Of a stretch of DNA of 64,000 bases, positions 33,953 to 44,242 are shown piece after piece. How positions within the stretch are numbered: position 1 is the stretch's first letter; each line of letters begins with the position of its first letter. The notes under the pieces were generated by a model. That model did no database searches, was not told the origin of the DNA, and saw only the letters and a list, made by a program, of their open reading frames with translations. The position numbers were made by a program, and so were the translations under genes. The DNA is from Ruminococcus sp. (GTDB lineage: Bacteria; Bacillota; Clostridia; Oscillospirales; Ruminococcaceae): contig SVNI01000001.1 of assembly GCA_015066975.1 (NCBI GenBank), forward strand, positions 62,001 to 126,000, written 5' to 3'.

Positions 33953-36154
33953 TCAGGATAATGCCAAATCAATATGCCCCGAGCTGACATCTGCCTTTGT
34001 ACAGATAACTTCGATTTCGTCGCCAAGCTTGTATTCCGTCCCGGTGAGAGCATTCCGGATATACCAGCCCTCTTCGGTTTCATATTCCCCATCAGGCAAA
34101 TCGTGAATATGCAGAAGACCTTCTGCCATGTTATCCAGCGTGATATACAGGCCGAATTCCACTACGCTAGTGATAATGCCGTGAAAAACTTCTCCTACAT
34201 GAGACTGCATATATTCCGCAGCGTAGCAGGCATCTGCTTCGCGTTCGAGCTGAACAGCACGAATTTCTGTATCAGAAGAACGCTGTGCAGAATTCTCTGT
34301 GAATTTCTGATAACGCTTGATGAGCCAGTTTCTGTCTGCACCGTCCAGAAAATCACTGATGATTCTGTGAACTGTCAAATCCGGATAACGTCTGATAGGA
34401 GATGTGAAATGCGCATAATCTGCAAGTGCAAGCCCGAAATGTCCTAATGGCTTTTCACTGTATTTTGCCTTTGCCATCGCACGGAGTGTCATGGCATTTA
34501 TTACTGGAAAATATATTTCTTCCCGCGCATTGTTCAGAATTTTCTGAATATCAGCAGGTTCGACTTCTTCCGGATTCCAGAGCTGTTCTGTCTGCGTCAG
34601 CTTGTGCAGTAATTCTTTCAGGTTCGCAATCCGTTCCGGCGCAGGAGATTCATGCACACGATATACCAAAGGAAATTGATTTTTTCTGGCAAGCTTGGCG
34701 GCGGCTTCATTCGCACAGAGCATACATGCTTCGACAATGCGTTCACTTCTTCCTCTATTGATGGGCGAAAGACCGATACACTGACCATTTTCATCCAGAA
34801 TTAACGCTGATTCTGTGCTTTCCAGTTCCGGTGCGCCTCTTAACTGGCGGACATGTTCAAGTTTGTCCGTCAGCTCCGACAACAGAAACAGACTTTCTCT
34901 GACATCTGCATATTTTTCCTGAATTTCAGGACTGGCAGTATTATCTAAAATCTGATTGCATTCGTCATATACGCCTTTCACTCTGGAACAGATAACAGCT
35001 TTACAGAATTCATATTCCAGCAAATCACCCTCAGGAGAAATTTTCATCACTGCTGAAAGTGTCAGACGGTTTTCCCCCGGATTCAGCGAACAAATACCAT
35101 TCGAGAGCTGTTTCGGAAGCATGGGAATGACTTCGTTCGCATAGTAAATGCTTGTTCCTCGGCGGAACGCTTCACCGTCAAGCGGACTGTTTGGCCTTAC
35201 ATAGTGCGAAACATCTGCAATATGCACTCCAAGCGTATAGATTCCGGTTTCCGGATTCCGGCTCACAGAAACAGCATCATCCATATCTTTCGTATGTGCG
35301 CCGTCAATCGTGAAAATAACTTCTTTCCGGAAATCCTGTCTGTCCTGCACATCGAATTCCGTTACCCCGACAGCAGACACTTTAAAGGCTTCTTTCTTTA
35401 CAGATTCCGTAAATTCTACCGGAATATCCAGTTCTGCAATACGGGCTTTCATGCAGTTTTCCGCACTGTCAGAACTGCCGAAATTCAGAACAATCTTCAC
35501 AACATGCTCCATATGCCGTGAACCCCGTGAGATAACTTCTGCAAGCACTTTATCACCGATTTTGTAAGGCGTGCTCTGATGATAATCAATATGCAGCGGT
35601 GTCCCCGCTACCCCCGACAGAAAACACAGTCCGTATTCTGTCGCCACAATCACACCGGAAAGCCTTGCTTGTGCCGTTTCTTCCAGAATTGAAATAATTT
35701 CCGCTTCCGGCGAACCGCTTCGGGAGACAATGCTTCTTGCAAGAACTTTATCCCCCGTCATACTGCCAAGCAGATATTTCCCCGGCACAAAATGCTCTGT
35801 GCCGTTCTCATCCCGGATAAAACCAAAATTTCCTGCAAGTCTGACCGTTTCTGCCTTGAAACTCTCCTCCTGATTACAGAGCTTGTAATTCTGCCGGGAT
35901 TCCAGTATTACCCCTTCTTTCAGAAGCTGGGCAACTGCTGACTGATAGGCGGAAGGATTCCGTCTGCTGTGGCATTTCTGCGCCAATTCTTTCTGATTTA
36001 TCTGTTTTCTGGCAGCCATTTGCAGAAATGTCTTGATTTTCCGGCAGTACTGCGCCTGTTCTTCCGGCTTCACTGCCTTTGCAATTTTTCTCGCAGGTGC
36101 TTTCCTTTCCGTCGACTGCTTTCTTCTTTCATGTTTTGCATTGTGTCTGGCCAT
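33953..36154 (-). CDS. rnr: Ribonuclease R
   Basis: FTIDGAHTKDMDDAVSVSR; LGVHIADVSHYV; C-terminal S1 domain; start set at MARHNAKHERR. Confidence 0.95.
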   Translation of the reverse strand: MARHNAKHERRKQSTERKAPARKIAKAVKPEEQAQYCRKIKTFLQMAARKQINQKELAQKCHSRRNPSAYQSAVAQLLKEGVILESRQNYKLCNQEESFKAETVRLAGNFGFIRDENGTEHFVPGKYLLGSMTGDKVLARSIVSRSGSPEAEIISILEETAQARLSGVIVATEYGLCFLSGVAGTPLHIDYHQSTPYKIGDKVLAEVISRGSRHMEHVVKIVLNFGSSDSAENCMKARIAELDIPVEFTESVKKEAFKVSAVGVTEFDVQDRQDFRKEVIFTIDGAHTKDMDDAVSVSRNPETGIYTLGVHIADVSHYVRPNSPLDGEAFRRGTSIYYANEVIPMLPKQLSNGICSLNPGENRLTLSAVMKISPEGDLLEYEFCKAVICSRVKGVYDECNQILDNTASPEIQEKYADVRESLFLLSELTDKLEHVRQLRGAPELESTESALILDENGQCIGLSPINRGRSERIVEACMLCANEAAAKLARKNQFPLVYRVHESPAPERIANLKELLHKLTQTEQLWNPEEVEPADIQKILNNAREEIYFPVINAMTLRAMAKAKYSEKPLGHFGLALADYAHFTSPIRRYPDLTVHRIISDFLDGADRNWLIKRYQKFTENSAQRSSDTEIRAVQLEREADACYAAEYMQSHVGEVFHGIITSVVEFGLYITLDNMAEGLLHIHDLPDGEYETEEGWYIRNALTGTEYKLGDEIEVICTKADVSSGHIDLALS

Positions 36155-36191
36155 GATAAATATGCCTTCCTTTCTTTCTGAGGATAAATTG

Positions 36192-36228
36192 AAAAACAGC
36201 CCCAGGTACTTGATGACCTGAGGACTGC
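36192..36228 (-). terminator. secG terminator
   Basis: Minus strand cagtcctcaggt-catcaagt-acctggggctg-tttttc. Confidence 0.75.
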
Positions 36229-36252
36229 TAATATAATTCACATGATGATAAA

Positions 36253-36531
36253 TTATTCTCCGCTTGCGTTGAGAGTCGTAATAATCGGCACTACAATATT
36301 CATCACAATCAGAATCACAAAAGTAATAATACCGAGAATTTTCGTCAGCTTTTGCAGAGCTGCATCTCTGGTATTGCCTTCGTTCTGTGCATAGAATGAA
36401 TCGTTAGAACCGCCGCCCAGCGCAGAGGTCATATTCTGTTCTGATTTCTGATCCTGCATCAGACATAAAATAATAATCAGAAGGCACAGCAGCAGGACGG
36501 CTGCACCACAGATAATCTCATAAATAGCCAT
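36253..36531 (-). CDS. secG: Preprotein translocase subunit SecG
   Basis: Small two-TM protein; LGGGSNDSFYAQNEGNTRDAALQKLTKILGI. Confidence 0.9.
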   Translation of the reverse strand: MAIYEIICGAAVLLLCLLIIILCLMQDQKSEQNMTSALGGGSNDSFYAQNEGNTRDAALQKLTKILGIITFVILIVMNIVVPIITTLNASGE

Positions 36532-36600
36532 TTTCTCTTCTCCTTTTTTGATATAGCAGCATGATACATAAATACATTATAACACGGTTTGCAAAGCCTG

Positions 36601-38079
36601 TCAAGTGTTTTTTTTCTGTTCGTCTTCGATTTCGTTCAGAATATTCACATATTGCGCATCTTCTGCCTTGATGTCCGCCTGAATGATTTCTTCATGTTCT
36701 TCCGGGGTCATTTGATTTTTCCGGATAATCCGGATTAAAATAAAGATAATCCCCCCAAATACCAGCACTCCCAGAATAATTACTAAAATTCTTGAAATGT
36801 CTACTGTTCCATGCTGTTTGAAACCTTCTATCTTAACAGAAATCGGATTTCCTTCGTCATCCGTTTCACCGCTGTCAGTATAGCCGAATGCATATTCTCC
36901 GATAGTCTTGCAGTTTTTCGGAATTGTGATTTCTTTCAGTGCCGTGCAGGTGTAAAAAGCATAATTTCCCACACCTTTCAGCGTTTCGGGAAGATGTACA
37001 TCCATCAGAGATGTACAGTCCGCAAACGCATTTTCATAGATGATTTCCACTCCCTCCGGCAGATAAATCTGCTTCAGGCCGGAACAATATTCAAACGCAC
37101 CTGCACCGATATACTGCAATGTTGACGGAAACAGCACTTCCTGCAAATTCAGTGCCGAGAAGAATGCACCATCATAAATGACGGTCACGCCCTCTGGAAC
37201 TGTGAAATTTACATCCTGTTTTCCGCAGGGATACGCATAAAGCGTTTTCATATCGTCTTTGTACAGAACACCGTCTTTTACTGTATATGTCGGATTGCCG
37301 TCTTCTACTTTGAATTCTGCCAGCGTGGAACATCCCATAAACATCAGTGTTCCAAGTGTTTCAAGCTGTTTCGGCACAGTAAATTCTGTAATATTAATAC
37401 ATCCATAATAAACCGCTGAACCTACTTCTGTCACGGTAGAAGGCAGTTCCGCGCTCATGATGGCATAGCAGAATGAAAATGCATAATCACCGATTTTTTT
37501 CAGACCTTCCGGAAAAGCCGGCGTATTCAGCAGATTACAGTTATAAAAGGCAGAAACCCCGATACTCTCCAGCGAATCCGGAAAATTAATATTTTCCAGC
37601 ATAATGCATTCAAAGCACAGGCCTTCCGGAATCTCTTTCAGATTCTTCGGAATTGTTAAATCTTTGAGCTGGGTGCATCCTCCGAATGCATAAGAACCAA
37701 TCTCCTCTACTGTATCGGGAATCGTCAGGCTTTTCAGAGAAGTACAGCCCTGAAAGGCACTTCTGCCGATTTTTTTGATATATTTTCCAAATGTGATGTA
37801 TTCCATCTTACTGCACTGATAAAATGCACCGTCCGAAATCTCAACGACTTTTCTGCCGTTCGATTCATCCGGCAGATTGACAGCAAGCATACTCGTATCA
37901 CAGGAATAAAGCGCAACACCGCCATCTACATAAGCATAGGTAAAAGAACCATCTTCATAAGTCTGCACCTGCGCCTCTGTCGTCTGCTGCGCTGTATCTT
38001 CTGCGAATCCATTCACAGGAATGCAGAACAGCATCATCAGGACTGTCATCAGCAGTACACCTATATTTTTCAGCTTCAT
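36601..38079 (-). CDS. BspA-like LRR_5 surface protein, C-terminal TM anchor (1)
   Basis: Signal peptide; repeats of I-P-x-x-L/V-x-x-I-G-x-x-A-F-x-x-C-x-x-L; C-terminal TM and charged tail. Confidence 0.88.
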   Translation of the reverse strand: MKLKNIGVLLMTVLMMLFCIPVNGFAEDTAQQTTEAQVQTYEDGSFTYAYVDGGVALYSCDTSMLAVNLPDESNGRKVVEISDGAFYQCSKMEYITFGKYIKKIGRSAFQGCTSLKSLTIPDTVEEIGSYAFGGCTQLKDLTIPKNLKEIPEGLCFECIMLENINFPDSLESIGVSAFYNCNLLNTPAFPEGLKKIGDYAFSFCYAIMSAELPSTVTEVGSAVYYGCINITEFTVPKQLETLGTLMFMGCSTLAEFKVEDGNPTYTVKDGVLYKDDMKTLYAYPCGKQDVNFTVPEGVTVIYDGAFFSALNLQEVLFPSTLQYIGAGAFEYCSGLKQIYLPEGVEIIYENAFADCTSLMDVHLPETLKGVGNYAFYTCTALKEITIPKNCKTIGEYAFGYTDSGETDDEGNPISVKIEGFKQHGTVDISRILVIILGVLVFGGIIFILIRIIRKNQMTPEEHEEIIQADIKAEDAQYVNILNEIEDEQKKNT

Positions 38080-39179
38080 GATTCCGCCCTCCTGTTCTTC
38101 AAGACTTTCATAATCGCAATGATTAAAATCACAATTATCACTGAGACAACAGCGATTAAAATATAATATACTGTTCCCGTCCGGATGAATTCATAATTTA
38201 TCTGATTCGTCACAGCATACCGGAATGCCGGGGAATCACGATACACATAAAGCGTGAAATTTTCCTGCACAAGATATTCATCATTTTCTTCATCATAGAA
38301 ATATCCCATACAGTCAATATTCATCCCTGTCAGATTTTTTGGAATCACAAGCTCTGTCAGCTCAGGACAGTGACAAAATGCATATGCACCGATTTTTTCA
38401 AGACCTTCCGGCAGACTGACAGACTTCAAAGCTGTACAGGAATAAAAACACCGTTCGCCAATACTTTTCAGTGTCGAGGGCAGAACTGTCTGCTCCAGTG
38501 CTCCACAGTAACTGAATACTGCGCCGTTCAAATCCGTAACACCCTCCGGAACAGAGATATTTTTCAGCGAAATGCACCAGCAGAACGCATCCGCACCGAT
38601 TTCCTGTACCTGCTTCAAGTCAACTTCTTCCAGATACTGTGCTCCGATAAATGCCCAGTCTTCAACCCTCCGGCAGGTGTCCAGAACACCATAGCTTGTA
38701 TCAGTTTTCGCTTCCGGATATTTTATCAGTGTCTCCCCGGATTTGTCATACAGAACACCATCCGGCGACTGATAGGCCGGATTATTCTCATCCACAGAAA
38801 ATAACAGCATATTTTCAGTCGTATCAAATGCATAGCTTCCGATTTGTGTTACTCCCGACGGAATCTGCATTTCTTCCAGTGCCGAACAGCCATAAAAAGC
38901 ATACTCTCCGAATTCTGTCATTGTTTCCGGAAGAATCACTTCTTTCAGAGCTGTACAGTCCGCAAAACAGCTATCCGCAAGGGATGTGACAGCATGACCG
39001 TCAATTTCCGGCGGAATTTCTGCCGTTTCAATAGATTTGTTCACACAGGAAACTTCTGCTGTGCCGTCACTTTTCAGTGTGTAGCTGAAATTGCTGTCCG
39101 CCTTTGCAGAAATCGGAAACATCTGCATCAGCATCATTCCCGAAACCGCAAAAAAACTTAATTTCTTCAAGATTTTCAT
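38076..39179 (-). CDS. BspA-like LRR_5 surface protein (2)
   Basis: Signal peptide, LRR_5 repeats, C-terminal TM; overlaps start of copy 1. Confidence 0.88.
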   Translation of the reverse strand: MKILKKLSFFAVSGMMLMQMFPISAKADSNFSYTLKSDGTAEVSCVNKSIETAEIPPEIDGHAVTSLADSCFADCTALKEVILPETMTEFGEYAFYGCSALEEMQIPSGVTQIGSYAFDTTENMLLFSVDENNPAYQSPDGVLYDKSGETLIKYPEAKTDTSYGVLDTCRRVEDWAFIGAQYLEEVDLKQVQEIGADAFCWCISLKNISVPEGVTDLNGAVFSYCGALEQTVLPSTLKSIGERCFYSCTALKSVSLPEGLEKIGAYAFCHCPELTELVIPKNLTGMNIDCMGYFYDEENDEYLVQENFTLYVYRDSPAFRYAVTNQINYEFIRTGTVYYILIAVVSVIIVILIIAIMKVLKNRRAES

Positions 39180-39192
39180 AAAAATGCTCCTG

Positions 39193-40404
39193 TCAGGTCA
39201 GTTCGTGCTGTTTCTGAATGCGCTTCTGCATGATAATCAACCCGATAACAGCAAGTATCACAAGCACTACAACGCCCACTACAATATAGACAAATACAAT
39301 CCCCTGTGTGACACCACCAGTACACTTGACACTGAATTTTGTCGCGTACTCGAAAGCAGAAGTACCGTTATCAGCATCAATCTCGAAATCCGGCAGATGC
39401 TCAGGCTTTTCTTCCTCACCGTAGTAAAAGCCAAGCGCATAATCTCCAATAGTCTTCACCGTCTCCGGAATTGTGATGCTCGTCAGCGAGGCACAGTTCA
39501 GAAAGGCATTTTCATTGATAGTCGTCACAGATGACGGAATTGTGATATCTTTTAAAGCCAGACAGTTATAAAAACAGCCTGAACCAATCACTTCAAGCGT
39601 TTCCGGAAGGGTTACGCTTTCCAGTGATGTACAGTTTCCGAACGTCGCGCCTGTCAGCATGGTAATGCCCTCCGGAATCACTATGCTTTTCAAAGATGTA
39701 CAGTAATAAAATACATCTTCACCCATCTCCGTGACAGAATCAATCCTGATTTCTTTAAGAGCAGGATTCGCCATAAAAGCATAGCCTTCCAGCTTTGTGC
39801 ATCCTGCCGGAACAGTGTAGCTTATCCCTGGTTTCGAGGCCGGATAAAGAATCAAATCCGTGCCGTCTTTCGTGAACAGAACGCCGTCTTCATCTTTATA
39901 GTTCTGATTCTTCTTATCCACATGAACTGCTTCCAGCCCGGTACAGCCGTCAAATGTATAGCCTTCGATTTCAGTCAGGCCTGCCGGAACGGAAATTTCT
40001 TTCAGGCTGGAACATCCATAGAATGTCTGAAATCCGAATTTTTCGACACTTTCCGGAATGTTGATTTCTTCCAGTCCCGAACACAGATAAAATGCATAGT
40101 CTTCCAGAACTGTGATAGTCTCCGGCAAAATTACTTTTTTCAGACTGGTATTCTCTTTAAAGCAGTCCAGCTCCAGCATAGTAATTTTATGACCGTCAAT
40201 TTCAGCCGGAACAGTGACTTCTTCCAGTGTATTATCCTGACATACGACCGAAACTGTACCGTCACCATAATCATTATAATACCAGAGTCCGTCTTCAGAA
40301 TAACCGCCGTTTGTCTGAATTACTTCTTCTGCATTGGCCGTCAGGGGCATCAGACATAACACCGCCGTAAGCATTCCGGAAATAAAATATTTCAGTGATT
40401 TCAT
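39193..40404 (-). CDS. BspA-like LRR_5 surface protein (3)
   Basis: Signal peptide, LRR_5 repeats, C-terminal TM. Confidence 0.88.
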   Translation of the reverse strand: MKSLKYFISGMLTAVLCLMPLTANAEEVIQTNGGYSEDGLWYYNDYGDGTVSVVCQDNTLEEVTVPAEIDGHKITMLELDCFKENTSLKKVILPETITVLEDYAFYLCSGLEEINIPESVEKFGFQTFYGCSSLKEISVPAGLTEIEGYTFDGCTGLEAVHVDKKNQNYKDEDGVLFTKDGTDLILYPASKPGISYTVPAGCTKLEGYAFMANPALKEIRIDSVTEMGEDVFYYCTSLKSIVIPEGITMLTGATFGNCTSLESVTLPETLEVIGSGCFYNCLALKDITIPSSVTTINENAFLNCASLTSITIPETVKTIGDYALGFYYGEEEKPEHLPDFEIDADNGTSAFEYATKFSVKCTGGVTQGIVFVYIVVGVVVLVILAVIGLIIMQKRIQKQHELT

Positions 40405-41672
40405 TTATCATCATCCTGATTCTGATTTTTAGGCTTTCTGAAAGCCAGTATCACCAGTGTCAATGCCAATACTACAGCAATTCCGCCAAGTGTTGCAAGC
40501 GCAATCTGTAAAAACTGATTGTTTTTCAGTTCTGCACCGATAATTTCTTTTGTGCCGGCTTCGGTAGTTGCTTCAGGAGGAATTGTCACTTGTTCCGTGA
40601 TGATTTCCCCGGCTTCGTTGGTTTCGGTCATTATCACTGTTTCGGGAGAACTGTCTTTTTCCGGTGCTTCGGTGGGATTCGTTGTCACAAACGTGAAATT
40701 ATTTTCATAATCATTATCTAAATCCACAGCCGTTGCATAATATTCCGCTTCTGAACCCGATTCGCCATAAATGACAAAACCGCCTACCGCTTTCAAATCG
40801 CTGTCATAACCAAACGCACAGTAATCAATTTCATTTACGCTTGCCGGAATGGTGATGCTTGTCAAACCCGTTCCGCAGAATGCGCACTGCCCCACATATT
40901 CAAGCGTATCCGGAAGATTGATTTCCGTCAGCGACGGGCAGACGCTGAATGATGCATCATAGATAGTTTCTACTCCCGGATTCAGTATCACTTCATGCAG
41001 ATTTTCACAATATGCAAATGCATAATCATCAATCTGCATGGAAGAAATATTCACTTTCTCCAGCTTGGAATATCCAAACGCCCATTTATCAATATACTGC
41101 ACTTTGGACGGAATTACGATTTCTTTCAGATTCTGCGCAAACCCGAAACATCCGGGGGCGATTTCATCAACTGTTTCCGGGATAGTATAGCTCTCTCCGG
41201 CTCTGGAAGCCGGATATGCTACTAAAAACTGATTGTTATCTGCCAGCAGAACACCGTCATCTACAACGGAAAAATAAGGATTTCCCTCTTCAACTATAAA
41301 CTTTTCCAGACTTTCGCACCCGAAAAAAACAGAATTTCCCATATCTGTAACAGTTGCCGGAATCGTGATGCTCGTCACACCTTTGGCATTCATGAAAGCA
41401 GCATTATCAATATAACCAACTTCATAACCATCAAGCATGGACGGAATCACAACTTCTCCAGTATAAGTATCTGATACAGTGAAATCTGTAATCTGCGCTC
41501 GTCCTGCAACGTTCAGTGTATATGTGAACATATCTTCCGGATGCGTTTCGGCCTGTGCTTCCGGATTTTCTTCGGCAGTCTGTTCTGCGGCCGGGGCTTC
41601 TTCGGCACTGACAGATAACGGCATAACTGCCGTCATCATGACGGCAGTCAGCAGAAAAATTAATTTTCTCAT
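40401..41672 (-). CDS. BspA-like LRR_5 surface protein (4)
   Basis: Signal peptide, LRR_5 repeats, C-terminal TM; overlaps copy 3. Confidence 0.88.
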   Translation of the reverse strand: MRKLIFLLTAVMMTAVMPLSVSAEEAPAAEQTAEENPEAQAETHPEDMFTYTLNVAGRAQITDFTVSDTYTGEVVIPSMLDGYEVGYIDNAAFMNAKGVTSITIPATVTDMGNSVFFGCESLEKFIVEEGNPYFSVVDDGVLLADNNQFLVAYPASRAGESYTIPETVDEIAPGCFGFAQNLKEIVIPSKVQYIDKWAFGYSKLEKVNISSMQIDDYAFAYCENLHEVILNPGVETIYDASFSVCPSLTEINLPDTLEYVGQCAFCGTGLTSITIPASVNEIDYCAFGYDSDLKAVGGFVIYGESGSEAEYYATAVDLDNDYENNFTFVTTNPTEAPEKDSSPETVIMTETNEAGEIITEQVTIPPEATTEAGTKEIIGAELKNNQFLQIALATLGGIAVVLALTLVILAFRKPKNQNQDDDK

Positions 41673-41686
41673 AAAATTTCCAGTCC

Positions 41687-43516
41687 TTATTCTACAGTAA
41701 CGGATTTGGCAAGATTTCTAGGCTTATCGACATCCGTACCTTTCAGCACAGCAGTATAATAAGCAATCAACTGAAGCGGTACAACTGCAAGCATCGGCAT
41801 GAGCAAGTCTTCATATTCAGGCAGACCAAACTTGAAATCTGCAACGTCTTTTTCCGGCTGATAGCTTTCACGGCTCACCAGTACCACACGCGCACCTCTT
41901 GCCTTGACTTCTTTGATATTGCTGATAGTCTTGTCAAACAGATTCTGCTGTGTTGCTACTGCAATAACAGGCATATTTTCTGTAATCAGGGAGATAGTAC
42001 CATGTTTCAGCTCTCCGGCAGCGTAGGATTCAGAATGAATATAGGAAATTTCTTTCAGTTTCAGAGAACCTTCCATACTCAAAGCATAATCCAAACCACG
42101 GCCGATATATAACAAACTGTCAGCAGTAATCAGTTCCGAAGCAATTAACTGTGTCATTTCCTTATGCTCCAGAATTTCGGCGATTTTATCAGGAGTGCCC
42201 TGCAAGAGAGCCGTCAGCCGACGGCATTCGTTTTCGTCGATTTTCTTATTGGCCAGTGCCAGTTCAAACGCGAACAGATACATCACAGCAATCTGTACCA
42301 TATAGGCTTTTGTCGAAGCAACTGCAATTTCAGGCCCTGCATGAGTATAAATCAGCATGTCAGCTTCTCTTGCAATCGAACTGCCCTTTGCATTTACAAT
42401 AGCAAGCGTTTTTGCCCCTAATTCCTTTGAAAGTCTCAAAGCAGCCAAACTATCGGCAGTTTCACCGGACTGGGAAATGATAATCACCAAATCCCCCTCA
42501 CCGACAAGCGGTTCTCTGTAACGGAATTCTGATGCAATATCGACATTGACGGAAATTTTGGCAAGTTTTTCAATCACATACTTGCCGACCATTCCTGCGT
42601 GCATAGCCGTACCGCAGGCGACAATGTGAATTTTATTGAATTCCATCAGTTTTTCAGGCGTGATACCGCATTCTTCCAGATTCGGCAGGCCGTTTTCGAT
42701 TCTGGGAGTGATGGTCTTCTTGATAGATTCCGGCTGTTCGTGAATTTCTTTGAGCATGTAATGTTCATAACCGCCTTTCTCAGCAGCACTCACATCCCAG
42801 TCAGCCGTTTTCAGTTCCTTTTCGATTTTCTGATAATGCAGGTTATAAACTTTTGCACCCTGTCTGCTCAGTACAGCAATTTCGCCGGGTTCAAGCAGAT
42901 AGTAATCTTTTGTATATTGCAGAATAGCCGTCACATCAGAGGCGATAAAGCTTTCCCCTTTGCCGATACCGACAATCAGCGGACTTTCTTTTCTCATGGC
43001 GAATACTCTGTCCGGAAAATCTGCAAATACAATACCAAGCGCATAAGAACCTTCCAGCTCTTTCAGAGTTTTGACAATTGCTTCCACAGGGTTTCCGTGA
43101 TTTTTCTCATAATAATAATCCAGAAGCTGTGCGATAACTTCAGTATCAGTATCACTTGTGAAAGTTCTGCCCTGCGATAATAAAAATTCTTTCAATTTTT
43201 TATAGTTTTCAATAATACCATTGTGTACCAGTGTGACATTCCCTCCCCCGTGAGGATGAGAATTCCGGTCGGAAGGTTCTCCATGTGTCGCCCATCTGGT
43301 ATGACCAATTCCGGCATGACCTGCGGGCTTTCCTTCTTTTTCCATTTTTACCTGTAAATCCGCTAATCTGCCTTTAGATTTTGCGACTTTGATGATTTCA
43401 TTTTCAAAAACGGCGATACCTGCCGAGTCATAGCCTCTGTACTCCAGTCTGGACAGTCCGTCCATCAGAACATCAGCAGCATCACGCTGTCCGACATAGC
43501 CAACGATTCCACACAT
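41687..43516 (-). CDS. glmS: Glutamine--fructose-6-phosphate aminotransferase
   Basis: MCGIVGYVGQRDAADVLMDGLSRLEYRGYDSAGIA; SIS domains; C-terminal DKPRNLAKSVTVE. Confidence 0.97.
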   Translation of the reverse strand: MCGIVGYVGQRDAADVLMDGLSRLEYRGYDSAGIAVFENEIIKVAKSKGRLADLQVKMEKEGKPAGHAGIGHTRWATHGEPSDRNSHPHGGGNVTLVHNGIIENYKKLKEFLLSQGRTFTSDTDTEVIAQLLDYYYEKNHGNPVEAIVKTLKELEGSYALGIVFADFPDRVFAMRKESPLIVGIGKGESFIASDVTAILQYTKDYYLLEPGEIAVLSRQGAKVYNLHYQKIEKELKTADWDVSAAEKGGYEHYMLKEIHEQPESIKKTITPRIENGLPNLEECGITPEKLMEFNKIHIVACGTAMHAGMVGKYVIEKLAKISVNVDIASEFRYREPLVGEGDLVIIISQSGETADSLAALRLSKELGAKTLAIVNAKGSSIAREADMLIYTHAGPEIAVASTKAYMVQIAVMYLFAFELALANKKIDENECRRLTALLQGTPDKIAEILEHKEMTQLIASELITADSLLYIGRGLDYALSMEGSLKLKEISYIHSESYAAGELKHGTISLITENMPVIAVATQQNLFDKTISNIKEVKARGARVVLVSRESYQPEKDVADFKFGLPEYEDLLMPMLAVVPLQLIAYYTAVLKGTDVDKPRNLAKSVTVE

Positions 43517-43641
43517 AATTAGAAAATCTCCTCTCTTGAAACATATCGTGGTTTAATTTTTCAGATATTTTATATTATAGCATATAAAAAATAAAATTGC
43601 AACAGGTTTCAGGGGATTTTCAGAAATTTTACACCTGCATA

Positions 43642-43863
43642 TCATAAATCAGAATACGGTTGGCGGATGTCGGTTAATCCTACAATATAATCTGCATTTG
43701 TGTGATAAAACTTTGTCAGCGCGATTAAAATCTTCGCCGGAAGCATGGAACTTCCGTTTTCCCATTTGCTGTATATCTGCTGTGAACAGCCGAGATATTC
43801 AGCAACTTGTTTCTGGGTAAGATGATGTTCTTTCCGCAGAGTGCGGAGACGTTCAAATTTCAT
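43642..43863 (-). CDS. XRE family HTH regulator
   Basis: RLRTLRKEHHLTQKQVAEYLGCSQQIYSKWENGSSM. Confidence 0.9.
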   Translation of the reverse strand: MKFERLRTLRKEHHLTQKQVAEYLGCSQQIYSKWENGSSMLPAKILIALTKFYHTNADYIVGLTDIRQPYSDL

Positions 43864-43985
43864 AGATAATCCCTTCTTTCAGATAAACTATATTTTATTA
43901 TAACATGTACCAAAAGATTTCTTGAAAAAATGCTAAAACAAGTTTAATCTGACTATTTTCAATAATCAGATTATTTAAAAATCAC

Positions 43986-44086
43986 TTGACAAAGCGTTTA
44001 TGATGTGCCATAAGAAAGTAGCTAAGTCCCTGCGGACACAAAAATGAACTCTCAGAGCTGGCACTTTGAGAGTTCTTCTTTTTTTC
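43986..44086 (+). ncRNA. Candidate small RNA (promoter-like TTGACA-N17-CATAAG, two hairpins, U-tract)
   Basis: gtcc-ctgc-ggac then gaactctca...tgagagttc followed by ttcttttttt; no ORF with RBS between. Confidence 0.45.
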
Positions 44087-44242
44087 TGAATATAAAAGAT
44101 ACTGTTGTGATTCTCACAAAATTTTATCGCAAAAAGCCGGATACTTCGTCAGAATGTCATTTTTTCGTGAAGAACTTGCTTTTTTTTTCATTTTATGCTA
44201 TACTGTAAAAGTTAAAAATATTATAATAAGAGGCGTGAATTT

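Noticed and set aside
43517-43640. Possible glmS ribozyme upstream of glmS
   Set aside because: Leader is short and AT-rich with no recognisable ribozyme core
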